Shown here: one piece after another, positions 35,848 through 44,773 of the stretch
Layout: every line of letters begins with the position of its first letter
Numbering within the stretch: the stretch's first letter is position 1
Assembly: GCF_019428685.1 (NCBI RefSeq)
Contig: NZ_CP080096.1
Location: forward strand, 2,604,001 to 2,668,000
Direction: 5' to 3'
DNA: 64,000 bases
Origin: Paraburkholderia edwinii
GTDB lineage: Bacteria; Pseudomonadota; Gammaproteobacteria; Burkholderiales; Burkholderiaceae
Position numbers and translations under genes: made by a program
Notes under the pieces: model-generated
Told to the model about the DNA's origin: nothing
Database searches by the model: none
Seen by the model: the letters and a program-made list of their open reading frames with translations, nothing else

Positions 35848-36275
35848 CGTTGATCACCTCTGTCTGAAAGGGGATGTCAGCTTATCGGCAGGTTCGCGCG
35901 CTTCCTTTAGCATTCGTCGGACAAATGCGCGATATATGCCATGGCACACGGCCGACCCATGCCCGGCATACAAACGTGCGGCAAAACCATTGCAGCGCCG
36001 CGCGCCAACGTCGCAAATAAGTCGCGAGTAAATTTGCCGCGCCGCTTCGCATTTATGCCGCTGCGTTCGCCATACATCACGCACGCGTATGGCCGGCCCG
36101 AACCGGAACAGCACGCCCACCAACGACTCCCCAGTACTATCAGCGCGGCAGCACAAGCGACTCGCACCAGGCGCATGTTTTGCTTGATTCATGCGGCAAC
36201 GTGAATCGGCTCGCACCGGGCCGATGGCAGCACGTTGAACGAAACCAGGCCGCCCGCGCCGCATCCAGAACACCC
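35848..36275. other. intergenic region between FlxA-like copy 2 and the AI-2E-family gene
   Basis: A 428-bp divergent gap. Besides the sigma-28-like promoter it must contain the promoter of the plus-strand membrane-protein gene. I see no further gene or strong repeat. Confidence 0.4.
35882..35909 (-). promoter_or_regulatory. sigma-28 (FliA)-like promoter of FlxA-like copy 2
   Basis: On the minus strand TAAA (35909-35906) and a perfect GCCGATAA (35889-35882) are separated by 16 bases. The element ends 35 bp before the start codon, the same geometry as at copy 1. The leader between promoter and start is also conserved between the two copies. Confidence 0.7.
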
Positions 36276-38225
36276 ATGAAACTGCCGCTGACGCCACAAC
36301 GATCATCGAATCGCGTCTACCCGCCGGGCGTGCCCGGCCTGCTCGGGCTGACCTCGACGATCACGGCCGTCGTGGTCGTCTGCGGTTTGTATTTCGGCCG
36401 CGAAGTGTTGATTCCGATCACGCTCGCGGTGCTGTTGAGCTTCCTGCTCGCACCGCTGGTCAGCGTGCTGAGGCGCCTGCACTTCGGGCAGCTGCCGTCG
36501 ATCTTCGTCGCGGTGCTGGTGGCCCTCGTCTCGCTGCTGGCAGTCGGCACGCTGATCGCCGCACAGGTCGCGCAACTAGCGAGCTCGCTGCCGCAATACC
36601 AGGCGGCGATCGAGCTCAAGATCGAGACCGTGCAGGAGAAAACGATCGGCCGCGCCGATGCGCTGCTCACGCGCGCTGCCGGCACGCTTGCGCGCGTCAC
36701 GCCCGATCGGCCGCCGAATCCACCGCACGAAGCCGGCCGCACGCCGAAGCCGTCAGCCGCCGCGCCAATGCCGGTCGAGGTGCACGAGCCGATGCCTTCG
36801 CCGCTGCAGCTTGCGCAGAAGGTGTTTTCACCGGTCGTCGGCCCGATCGAGACGATGTTCATCGTGCTCGTCGTGACGATCTTCATCCTGCTGCAGCGCG
36901 AGGATTTGCGCGACCGCCTGATACGTCTGTTCGGCGCACGCGACCTGCACCGCACGACCACCGCCATCAACGATGCGGCAAGCCGCCTGTCGCGCTATTT
37001 CGTCGCACAGCTCGGCATCAACGTCGGCGCCGGTTCGCTGATCGCGGTCGGACTCGCGATCATCGGCGTGCCGGGCGCGCTGCTGTTCGGCGTGCTGACT
37101 GCATTGCTGCGCTTCGTGCCGTATATCGGCACGTGGATCGCCGGCGCGCTCGCGGTGATATTCGCCGCTGCGATCCAGCCGCAATGGTCGATGGCCGTCG
37201 CGACGATCGTTCTGTTCGTGGTCGTCGACGTCGTCGCGGGGCAAGTGGTCGAGCCGCTGCTGTACGGACATAGCTCGGGACTCTCGCCGCTCGCCGTGGT
37301 GGTCGCCGCGATTTTCTGGAGCTGGCTCTGGGGACCGGTGGGCCTCGTGCTGTCGACGCCGTTGACGCTGTGTCTCGTCACGCTGGGCCGCTATGCGGAG
37401 CGATTGCGGTTCCTCACTGTGTTGCTCGGCGATCAACCGGCGCTCACGCCCGCGCAGAATTTCTATCAGCGCCTGCTTGCCGACGATCCGCACGAGGCGA
37501 TCGTGCAAGCGGAACGGTTGCTCAAAGAAATGCCGCTTGTCCAGTACTACGACGATGTCGCGCGCGAAGGTTTGCGCCTGGCGCGCAACGACGCGCTGCG
37601 CGGTGTGTTCGCCCCCGACCAGTTGAGCCGTATGAACGAGACGCTGCTCGATATCGTCGAGAATCTCGAGGGGGCGGAAAGTCCGATGCCCGCGCCGCCG
37701 CTTGCGCCACCGCCGTCAGGCGGCAGCGAGAATGACAAGGGCAAGGACAAGGATCAGGAGTGGACAAACGACGCTTCAGCCGCCGATGCACCCATGCAGT
37801 TGCTGCCCGGCATACGCGTCGTCTGCATCGCAGGCCGCGGCGCCTTCGACGAAGTCGCGACCGCGATCGCCGTGCAATTGCTAGGCCGACGTGGCCTGCC
37901 CGTTTCGGCCGCGCACTACGCGCAGTTCAGGAAAGGCAGCATCGATTCGGCGAGCATGGAAAACGCGCCGATTCTCTGCGTCGTGACGCTCGATGCATCG
38001 GAGGCGCCGCCGTATCTGCGCAACCTCGTGCGGCGCATCCGCGAGCGGGCTCCTTCGGCCGCGCTCGTGGTCGGCGTGGGCGGACTATCCGAACGCGAAG
38101 ACGAGACGACATCGCTGACCGGCACGATCAATGTGAACGGCTTCGGCGAACTGGTCGACCAATGCGTGCAGGCAGCGACCAACGCCGCGCCGCTGCCGCC
38201 GCGGCTCGTCGAGCGAACCGGCTGA
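36276..38225 (+). CDS. AI-2E-family (PerM-like) membrane protein with long soluble tail
   Basis: A 649-residue member of the AI-2E/PerM transporter family. It has paired hydrophobic segments at about 17-100, a soluble middle part with a Pro-rich insert (about 140-180), and further membrane helices at about 190-390 containing the family's GVPGALLFGVLTALLRFVPYIG and GHSSGLSPLAVVVAAIFWSWLWGPVGLVLSTPLTLCL. The C-terminal 260 residues are soluble: a helical part, an Asp/Lys-rich linker, and an alpha/beta domain (IRVVCIAGRGAFDEVATAIAVQLLGRRGLPV). The substrate is unknown; the family name does not prove autoinducer transport. The start MKLPLTPQ fits best but lacks a strong ribosome site. Confidence 0.88.
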   Translation: MKLPLTPQRSSNRVYPPGVPGLLGLTSTITAVVVVCGLYFGREVLIPITLAVLLSFLLAPLVSVLRRLHFGQLPSIFVAVLVALVSLLAVGTLIAAQVAQLASSLPQYQAAIELKIETVQEKTIGRADALLTRAAGTLARVTPDRPPNPPHEAGRTPKPSAAAPMPVEVHEPMPSPLQLAQKVFSPVVGPIETMFIVLVVTIFILLQREDLRDRLIRLFGARDLHRTTTAINDAASRLSRYFVAQLGINVGAGSLIAVGLAIIGVPGALLFGVLTALLRFVPYIGTWIAGALAVIFAAAIQPQWSMAVATIVLFVVVDVVAGQVVEPLLYGHSSGLSPLAVVVAAIFWSWLWGPVGLVLSTPLTLCLVTLGRYAERLRFLTVLLGDQPALTPAQNFYQRLLADDPHEAIVQAERLLKEMPLVQYYDDVAREGLRLARNDALRGVFAPDQLSRMNETLLDIVENLEGAESPMPAPPLAPPPSGGSENDKGKDKDQEWTNDASAADAPMQLLPGIRVVCIAGRGAFDEVATAIAVQLLGRRGLPVSAAHYAQFRKGSIDSASMENAPILCVVTLDASEAPPYLRNLVRRIRERAPSAALVVGVGGLSEREDETTSLTGTINVNGFGELVDQCVQAATNAAPLPPRLVERTG

Positions 38226-38571
38226 GCGTCACGCTTCTATGCCGCTTCTATGCCATGACGCATGATCGAAAGCGAATTGAAATAATAACCACGGGTCCGA
38301 CCACCGTGTGCACAGCAAGAATCGGCAATTGAAAGAATTCAAGCCGATTTTATTAAGAGCGGATTTTTCGCTTTTATAAAAATCGCACCTGAAGATTACG
38401 CATCGTCAGCAAATAATCATTTTTATTTTATAAAAACCTGCTGGCGGTTTTCTATTTGCATTTCATACACGCGTTCTGAAGCGCAAAAGCATTCGCCCCG
38501 CAGCGGCCGTAAAACCGCTGCGGGGCGACGTTGTTTCTTTCCAGTAAGGTGCTTTAACCGATCCTTAAGAC
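38226..38571. other. AT-rich intergenic region
   Basis: A 346-bp gap between convergent genes. It has a clearly AT-rich segment (about 38340-38470) and the terminator hairpin at 38494-38527. No gene is supported. Confidence 0.5.
38494..38527. terminator. bidirectional terminator hairpin
   Basis: CGCCCCGCAGCGG (38494-38506) and CCGCTGCGGGGCG (38515-38527) form a perfect 13-bp stem with loop CCGTAAAA. T-rich sequence follows on the plus strand (ACGTTGTTTCTTT) and on the minus strand (AATGCTTTTGC). It serves the convergent membrane-protein and phospholipase genes. Confidence 0.85.
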
Positions 38572-40719
38572 TTACGAAGCCGTCATCACCGGCGCGACCG
38601 CGGCCGGGTCCGTAATGCTCGGCTTGCCGGTTTCGATGTGGCCTGCGAGGCGGCGCTGGAATGCCTCATCGTCGTTGTCGGTCACCGTGAAGTCGTACCA
38701 GTGGTGGCTCGACGCAAGCACGAACTTCTCTTCGACCGTCTCGTTCGGCGGCACGATCACCGGACGCGTCAGTGCACCGTACGCGTTATCGGCCACGGAA
38801 AGACGCGCGTTCCTGTTGCCCTTGTTCGTGAAGCGCAGCACGAGGTTGCCGTTGCCCACGTCGTAGTGCGTCTTGACCTCGGGCAAAGCCATCTTCTTCT
38901 TGCCCTTGCCGGCTGCGGCCTCGATCATCTCGGCGTTCAGGTCGCCGTTGAAGCGCCGCACGAAACCGTTCGGGCCGTAGACCGTGAACGCGTAGGCGCC
39001 GTTGTTGATCGACAGGTCGAAGGTTTCGGTGATCGACTTGTCCTTCTCGACCGTATAGCGCCACGGGCCATCGGTGCGCAGCGACGAATAGATATAGAAG
39101 TGCGCGCCGACCGTGCCGGTGTTGCCCATCACGAGCTCGAGCACATTGCGCTTCTCGTTGACCTTGCCGTTCACGTGCAGCTCGTACGGCAGCGCGCGGG
39201 CGAAGCGGATGCCCGGCTCCTGCGCCACGATCGGGCCCGGCACCGCGGGCACGACGGGCTTCGGTTGCGTCGCGCACTGGTTGTCGGCGATCGACTTGTA
39301 GTTGCTCGTGTCGGGCAGCGCCGGCATCGACGCATCGGGCGTGCGGAAGTCGAACGCCGAGGTCAGGTCGCCGCACACCGCGCGGCGCCATTTCGTGATG
39401 TTCGGTTCCTTCACGCCGAAACGCGCTTCGATAAAGCGGATCACCGACGTATGGTCGAACACTTCCGAGCAGACGAAGCCGCCCTTCGACCACGGCGACA
39501 CGATCGTCATCGGCACGCGCGTGCCGAGGCCGTACGGCAAGTTATCAACCGTGTAGGTGCCGCCGCGGCCATCCGGGTTGATCACGTTGTGGATCTCGCC
39601 TTCGGTCGTCACGGTCGACAGACCCTGCGCGCGCGTCGTCGGCACCTGCGGCGGCGGCATGTGATCGAAGAAGCCGTCGTTCTCGTCGTACATGATGAAG
39701 AGCACGGTCTTGCTCCACACTTCGGGATTCGACGTCAGCGCGTCGAGAATCATCGACGTGTATTCGGCGCCGTATGCCGGCGTGTACTTCGGGTGCTCCG
39801 AGTACGCGGCCGGCGGACACAGCCACGACACCTGCGGCAGCTTGTTGGCGAGCACGTCGGCCTTCAGGTCGTCGATCGTGCGCACCGTCTGCGCGCGCTG
39901 ATACAGCGACGAGCCCGGTTGCGCGTTGATGAAGTTCGTGAAGTTCTGCAGGACGTTCGTGCCGTAGTTGCCGGTCAGCGGATCGCTGCCGTCCGTGCCC
40001 TGCTGATAGACCTGCCACGAGATGCCAGCTTTTTCGAGGCGCTCCGGATACGTGGTCCACGACAGCAGCTGGTACTTCGGCGGCTTGTCGCCGTCGACGA
40101 AATCGTTGTTGTCGAGCAGCGGGCCGCCGTGCGTGCCGGTCGGATCGACCATGCCCGTCATCAGGTACATGCGGTTCGGGTGCGTCGGTCCCGGCATCGA
40201 GCAGAAGTACGAATCGCACACCGTGAAGGCATCGGCCAGTGCGTAGTGGAACGGAATGTCGGTGCGCAGGTGGTAGCCCATCGTCATGTCCGTCTTGTTC
40301 GCGGGCCACTGGTCGTAGCGGCCGTTGTTGATCGCGGCGTGCGTCGGATACCAGTTGTGGTCGAGGTCGCCGATACACTGCGCGCTCGTCGTCAGCGTAT
40401 CGAGGTGGAACGGCAGCACCGGCTTGGTCGCGTCTTCCTTCGACGGCTGGAACCAGACCGGATTGCCACCCGGCAGCGGGATCGGGAAGCGGTCGTTATA
40501 CCCGCGCACGCCCCGCATATGGCCGAAGTAGTGGTCGAAGGAACGGTTCTCCTGCATGAACACGACGATATGCTCGATATCGTTGATCGTGCCCGTGCGG
40601 GATGCGGCCGGCACGGCGAGCGCCCTGCGGATCGAGTCCGGCAGCGCGGTCATCGCGGCGGCAGCCCCGGCGGATGAGGCAACGGTTTGTAGAAAACGGC
40701 GGCGGCTATTGGAAGTCAT
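38572..40719 (-). CDS. plcN: phosphocholine-preferring phospholipase C, Tat-exported
   Basis: A 715-residue non-haemolytic phospholipase C family enzyme. The twin-arginine signal SRRRFLQTVASSAGAAAAMTAL (about 5-26) predicts Tat export of the folded protein. Catalytic-domain motifs are HIVVFMQENRSFDHYFGHMRGVRGYNDR (about 49-76), PGPTHPNRMYLMTG, and MYDENDGFFDHMPPP. Two C-terminal DUF756-type repeats follow (GTVGAHFYIYSS near 530 and the LVLRFTNKGNRNARLSV region near 640). It cleaves phosphatidylcholine-type lipids. The choice of plcN over other plc paralogues is by overall resemblance. Confidence 0.9.
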   Translation of the reverse strand: MTSNSRRRFLQTVASSAGAAAAMTALPDSIRRALAVPAASRTGTINDIEHIVVFMQENRSFDHYFGHMRGVRGYNDRFPIPLPGGNPVWFQPSKEDATKPVLPFHLDTLTTSAQCIGDLDHNWYPTHAAINNGRYDQWPANKTDMTMGYHLRTDIPFHYALADAFTVCDSYFCSMPGPTHPNRMYLMTGMVDPTGTHGGPLLDNNDFVDGDKPPKYQLLSWTTYPERLEKAGISWQVYQQGTDGSDPLTGNYGTNVLQNFTNFINAQPGSSLYQRAQTVRTIDDLKADVLANKLPQVSWLCPPAAYSEHPKYTPAYGAEYTSMILDALTSNPEVWSKTVLFIMYDENDGFFDHMPPPQVPTTRAQGLSTVTTEGEIHNVINPDGRGGTYTVDNLPYGLGTRVPMTIVSPWSKGGFVCSEVFDHTSVIRFIEARFGVKEPNITKWRRAVCGDLTSAFDFRTPDASMPALPDTSNYKSIADNQCATQPKPVVPAVPGPIVAQEPGIRFARALPYELHVNGKVNEKRNVLELVMGNTGTVGAHFYIYSSLRTDGPWRYTVEKDKSITETFDLSINNGAYAFTVYGPNGFVRRFNGDLNAEMIEAAAGKGKKKMALPEVKTHYDVGNGNLVLRFTNKGNRNARLSVADNAYGALTRPVIVPPNETVEEKFVLASSHHWYDFTVTDNDDEAFQRRLAGHIETGKPSITDPAAVAPVMTAS

Positions 40720-40887
40720 GGTCTTTTCACCTTCTCTCTTTGTGGCGGGGGGAATCTGGAGGCAATGCGTCGTCGCACCGGGCGCTGTGCTCAGTGGCTC
40801 GAAAAGCGACCTGCCGTGCGGCGCTAAACGCGAACTGCAACGAAGCGAATTGCAATGAGCGAACTGCGACGAGCGAACTGCCGCGAA

Positions 40888-41256
40888 TCAGTTGGCGCTG
40901 TCGCCGGGTGCGTAGCGCATCACGGGCGCGACCTGTATCGCATCGGCCGCGACGCTCGCCTGCGCGCTGGCCACCGCGCTGCCGGAGCCCATATTCACGA
41001 GCGGCGGCGCCTGCAGTTGCGAGAGCGGCACCGACGCACCCGCGGCCAGCTGCAGCGCGGTGCTTTGATAGCGCGACGTATCGTTCTGTGTGGAACCGGC
41101 GGAATCATTCGATGCGGACGCGTTGTTAGCCGCGCTGTTCGCCGCATTGTTCGCCGCGCTCGCGTCCCCCGGGCCGGGGCCGCATGCAGTGAGCATAAAG
41201 ACGCTAAGGAGGGCAACCCATGCGGCCGCCAGCTTTGATAAAAAGTCTCCGTCCAT
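40888..41256 (-). CDS. small Asn/Ala-rich lipoprotein
   Basis: About 122 residues with a lipoprotein signal: hydrophobic KLAAAWVALLSVFMLTAC with lipobox LTAC, then an Asn/Ala/Ser-rich stretch (ANNAANSAANNASASND) and a short C-terminal segment. I do not recognise the family. The ATG at 41256 has GAGG before it; an ATG three codons earlier (41265) is the alternative. It lies 168 bp upstream of the phospholipase C gene in the same direction and may be co-transcribed with it. Confidence 0.65.
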   Translation of the reverse strand: MDGDFLSKLAAAWVALLSVFMLTACGPGPGDASAANNAANSAANNASASNDSAGSTQNDTSRYQSTALQLAAGASVPLSQLQAPPLVNMGSGSAVASAQASVAADAIQVAPVMRYAPGDSAN

Positions 41257-41531
41257 GATCCTCATTCCGTTCTTTAGTTAACCGGACGTTCAGCACGGCT
41301 TCTGAATCAATGCCGCATTGTTTTCGCGAGGAGAGTTTCACGTTAAATTAAGAAAAATTTGTGAAACGTTTTCATATCGATTCGCGCATATTTTCAAATA
41401 GTTAAAACGCATCATTTGAGCGCCAGGCGAAATAAATGAAAAAGAAATAAAACATTAATAGAGTCAGGTTCGGGTCCGGGGCTTGCGATCGTGCATATCC
41501 GCTAGCGGCACATAAGACTGGGGAGACACGG

Positions 41532-42023
41532 ATGCGCACTCGCACTAACCTGCAGGACAGCGAAGACGAGTTGCAGTGGCGGCCAATCGGCCAGGCGCTG
41601 GCCGACCATCGCCGGGTGCTCGTCGTCGACGACTACGCGGACGCCGCCGATGCGTTGCAACTGCTGCTCAACGCGAACGGCTTCGAATGCCGAGCGATGC
41701 ACGAGGCGCACGACGTCTGCGCGATCGCCGAGACATGGCAGCCGTTCGCCGTGGTGCTCGATATCGCCATGCCGGAGCTCGACGGTCTCGAGCTCGCACG
41801 GCGCTTGCGCGCGACGCCGTCGACGTCGCGCATGCTGCTTATCGCGTGCACGGGCTATGCGTCCGGACGCGATCGCGAGCGGGCGCGCGAAGCCGGCTTC
41901 GATGCGCATTGCGCGAAGCCGCTGACGCCGCAGCGTCTGCTCGCGTTGTTGAAGAAGGCTGTAGCGATGTCGCCGGACGGAACGAATGGAAGCGCCGCGC
42001 CGCGAGGGCAGGAGATAACGTGA
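41532..42023 (+). CDS. single-domain response regulator
   Basis: A 163-residue CheY-like receiver without an output domain. The acidic pocket is VLVVDDYADAADAL (Asp33/34), the phospho-acceptor is Asp77 in VVLDIAMPELDG, and the conserved Thr and Lys are in LIACTGYAS and CAKPLTPQ. It would act by protein contact or as a phosphorelay intermediate. GGGGAG lies just before the ATG. No kinase gene is adjacent; the hybrid kinase at 25.3-27.1 kb is a possible but unproven partner. Confidence 0.88.
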   Translation: MRTRTNLQDSEDELQWRPIGQALADHRRVLVVDDYADAADALQLLLNANGFECRAMHEAHDVCAIAETWQPFAVVLDIAMPELDGLELARRLRATPSTSRMLLIACTGYASGRDRERAREAGFDAHCAKPLTPQRLLALLKKAVAMSPDGTNGSAAPRGQEIT

Positions 42024-42133
42024 GGCGTGAAGCAGGCACCGCAATGTAAGTGCAGGGGTCAGGCACAAGCCGTGCTGTAGATGCCGCTGCACTCAATGCG
42101 CATCTATCGATTCACGCTTACAGGAGAACAACG

Positions 42134-42724
42134 ATGCAAAGAAGAAAGTTCATTTTGTCCAGCGGTGCGATGCTTGCGGCCGGCGGCCTGGCGATGGCTG
42201 GCTGCACGACGACGGGACAAAACGCGGCAAACAGCACGGCCGGCAATTCGGACAAGCGCGCCGCGATCAATCACGACGTCGACGCCACGCTGTCGCGCCT
42301 CTATACGACCGTCCCCGGCTCGCGCGAACTCGTCGCGAAAGCGCGCGGCGTGCTTGTGTTCCCGCAGGTCGTGCAGGCGGGCTTCGTGGTCGGCGCTCAA
42401 TACGGCCAGGGCGCGCTGCGTATCGGCGGCCGCACCGAGGGTTTCTACAGCACGGCGGCCGGTTCGTTCGGCCTGCAGGCCGGCGCTCAGTCGAAGGCGA
42501 TCATCTTCTGCTTCATGAACGAGCAGGCGCTCTCCGACTTCCGCAGCCGCAACGGCTGGGCCGTGGGCGGCGATGCGACGGTCGCGGTCGTGAAGGTCGG
42601 CGCAAACGGCAATATCGATTCGTCGACGGCGACCGCGCCGGTGGAGGCCTTCGTGCTGACCAACGCGGGCCTGATGGCCGGCGTGTCGCTCGAAGGCACC
42701 AAAGTGTCGCGGCTCGACATCTGA
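42134..42724 (+). CDS. YSC84/BPSL1445-type lipoprotein
   Basis: A 196-residue envelope protein of the YSC84 (Ysc84 actin-binding domain-like) family common in Burkholderia. The signal RRKFILSSGAMLAAGGLAMAGC ends in lipobox MAGC, so it is probably lipidated; the RRKF start may also use Tat. The body shows the family's ARGVLVFPQVVQAGFVVGAQYGQG, GFYSTAAGSFGLQAGAQSKAIIFCFM, and GDATVAVVKVGA segments. AGGAG precedes the ATG. A function in lipid binding has been proposed for the family. Confidence 0.88.
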   Translation: MQRRKFILSSGAMLAAGGLAMAGCTTTGQNAANSTAGNSDKRAAINHDVDATLSRLYTTVPGSRELVAKARGVLVFPQVVQAGFVVGAQYGQGALRIGGRTEGFYSTAAGSFGLQAGAQSKAIIFCFMNEQALSDFRSRNGWAVGGDATVAVVKVGANGNIDSSTATAPVEAFVLTNAGLMAGVSLEGTKVSRLDI

Positions 42725-42750
42725 CCGGGGCGCCGACACCCATGTTCACG

Positions 42751-42785
42751 CCGCGGCGCTTTTGTCTGTGTAAAAGCCGCCGCGG
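42751..42785 (+). terminator. hairpin after the YSC84 gene
   Basis: CCGCGGCG-C-TTTT and AAAAG-C-CGCCGCGG form a long stem (about 42751-42785) with one bulge and the loop GTCTGTG, 26 bp after the stop. There is no downstream T run, so termination efficiency is uncertain. Confidence 0.5.
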
Positions 42786-42940
42786 CGGCACGCTGAAATT
42801 ACATGGTGACCGGCCGCACGCGCGCCGCGCGGCGCGAAGCGGCCGGTTTTTTCATGGCACAAGCCTTGCGTTGCACCGCAGCGCATTACGATTTACCCCT
42901 CAACCGTCCCCTACTGCATTTCTTTCGCGCGGAGTCGATC

Positions 42941-44611
42941 TTGACGCTGAACGTTCTTCTCGTCGCCTCGGAGGCGATGCCGCTCGCCAAATCCGGCGGG
43001 CTCGGCGATATGGTGAGCGCCTATGCGGCAGCGCTACGCGACGCGGGTGTCGACGTGTCGATCCTGCTGCCCGCGTATCCGGCCGCGCTCGATCAGGCGG
43101 TGGGCGTCACACCGCTTACGCGGATCGGTGGGCTGCCGGGTGGCGACGCGCGCCTCTTGCGTGCGCAGATGCCCGATACCGGCGTGCCGGTGCTGCTATT
43201 GCAGATGGATCATCTGTTCCGGCGCGAGCAGCTGTATGTCGATCAGCGCGGCCATGATTACCTCGACAACACCGTGCGTTTCGCCTCGCTGGCCGCGGCG
43301 GCCGCACGCATTGCGCGCGGCGTGCGCGGCGTCAGACGCCCCGACATCGTGCACGCGCACGATTGGCATGCAGGGCTCACGCCGTTGCTGATGAAGCTCG
43401 CGGGCGTGCCCGCGAAAAGCGTGTTCACGATTCACAATCTCGCGTTCCAGGGTAACTGCCCGCTCGCGCTCGGCAGCTGGCTCGGCGTACCCGACGAACT
43501 GCTCGCGCCCGCGCTTTCCGATGAGCGCAGCATCGAGTTCTACAACACGCTGAGCCCGATGAAGGCCGGCATCGTGCACGCCGATCGCGTGACGACGGTC
43601 AGCGACACGTACGCGCGCGAAATCCTCATGCCGCATTTCGGACACCGGATGGAAGGCGTGCTGCAAGCGAACGCGCACAAGCTCTCCGGCATCACGAACG
43701 GCATCGACGAGACTGTGTGGAACCCGGCGACGGACGCCCATGTCGCGCGCCACTATTCCGCTGCCGACGTGCGCGGCAAGCAGGCCTGCAAGCGCGATCT
43801 GCAGCAGCGCTTCGGTCTCGCGCTCGATCCGTTTGCGCCGGTCGTCGCGATCGGCAGCCGGCTCACGTCGCAAAAGCTTGCCGATGTGGTTGCCGCCGCA
43901 CTGCCGATGGCGCTTGCGCGGCATCCGCGGCTGCAAGTAGCGATTCTCGGCAAAGGCGACGCCCATCTCGAACAGGCCATGCGTGCGCTCGCGGCAGTCT
44001 GGCCGCAGCGCGTCGGCGTGCAGATCGGTTACGACGAAGCGACCGCGCACAAGCTGCATGCGGGCGCGGACATGCTGCTGCACGGCAGCCGCTTCGAGCC
44101 GTGCGGGCTCACGCAGATGTATGCGATGCGTTACGGCACGATTCCGGTCGCGTCGCGCGTCGGCGGCCTGGTCGATACGATCGTCGATTACGAACCGGCG
44201 CGTTCGCCCGAGCTCGGCTTGCCCGAAGACGGCGCGACCGGCTTTCTGTTTGACGGCGATACCGCGGGCGATGTTGTCGCGGCGCTCGAACGCGCGCTCG
44301 AGGCCTTTATGCGGCCGTCGTCGTGGCATGCGCTGCAGCGTAATGCGATGCGAGGCCCCTTCGGTTGGGCGCGGCCGGCGGCGCGCTATCTGCAGCTGTA
44401 CGCGGAACTCACCGATGCGCGGCCGGCACGGCGCGATCTGTCCGACGCGGTGCAAGCGCCAGCGGCTATCGTGAATGGCTCGCACGATGTCGACGTCGTC
44501 ACGCAGCGGCGGCGGCCGGCGCGGCGTGCCGCGAGCGCGACGCAAACTGGCGCGTGGACCGGCAATGCTCCCGCGCAGACCGTGCTCGAGGATGTCGCGC
44601 GGCGCGCGTAA
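42941..44611 (+). CDS. glgA: glycogen synthase
   Basis: A GT5 glycogen synthase, which extends alpha-1,4-glucan from ADP-glucose. The predicted start is TTG at 42941, giving LTLNVLLVASEAMPLAKSGGLGD with GGAG seven bases upstream; upstream ATGs would add unrelated residues. At 556 aa it is longer than E. coli GlgA (477) because of an Arg/Ala-rich tail of about 60 residues. Motifs: KSGGLGDM (ADP-glucose binding), HAHDWHAGL, GSRLTSQK, and SRFEPCGLTQMYAMRYGTIPVASRVGGLVDTI in the C-terminal Rossmann domain. It is convergent with glgX. Confidence 0.9.
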   Translation: MTLNVLLVASEAMPLAKSGGLGDMVSAYAAALRDAGVDVSILLPAYPAALDQAVGVTPLTRIGGLPGGDARLLRAQMPDTGVPVLLLQMDHLFRREQLYVDQRGHDYLDNTVRFASLAAAAARIARGVRGVRRPDIVHAHDWHAGLTPLLMKLAGVPAKSVFTIHNLAFQGNCPLALGSWLGVPDELLAPALSDERSIEFYNTLSPMKAGIVHADRVTTVSDTYAREILMPHFGHRMEGVLQANAHKLSGITNGIDETVWNPATDAHVARHYSAADVRGKQACKRDLQQRFGLALDPFAPVVAIGSRLTSQKLADVVAAALPMALARHPRLQVAILGKGDAHLEQAMRALAAVWPQRVGVQIGYDEATAHKLHAGADMLLHGSRFEPCGLTQMYAMRYGTIPVASRVGGLVDTIVDYEPARSPELGLPEDGATGFLFDGDTAGDVVAALERALEAFMRPSSWHALQRNAMRGPFGWARPAARYLQLYAELTDARPARRDLSDAVQAPAAIVNGSHDVDVVTQRRRPARRAASATQTGAWTGNAPAQTVLEDVARRA

Positions 44612-44624
44612 TGACGTGCAGGGA

Positions 44625-44653
44625 GCAGCCGCATAACAAGTGTATGCGGCTGC
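44625..44653. terminator. hairpin between glgA and glgX
   Basis: GCAGCCGCATA (44625-44635) and TATGCGGCTGC (44643-44653) form a perfect 11-bp stem with loop ACAAGTG between the convergent stops. There is no pronounced T run. Confidence 0.6.
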
Positions 44654-44773
44654 ATGATCGTTGTGCCCGCAACGACATCGTTTGTAACGGCATTGCATGG
44701 CTCGCGTAGCACGGCGTTCAGGCCCGACCGCGCTATTGATCCCGGCCGGGCCGCCGCGCCCCACGCTTCCACT

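Noticed and set aside
38638..40677. Plus-strand open frame of about 680 codons opposite the phospholipase C gene
   Set aside because: Arg/Val/His-rich mirror of plcN codons.
42803..42940. ATG-initiated extension of GlgA
   Set aside because: The extra 46 residues are unlike glycogen synthases, while TTG at 42941 has GGAG at proper spacing and begins the conserved strand.
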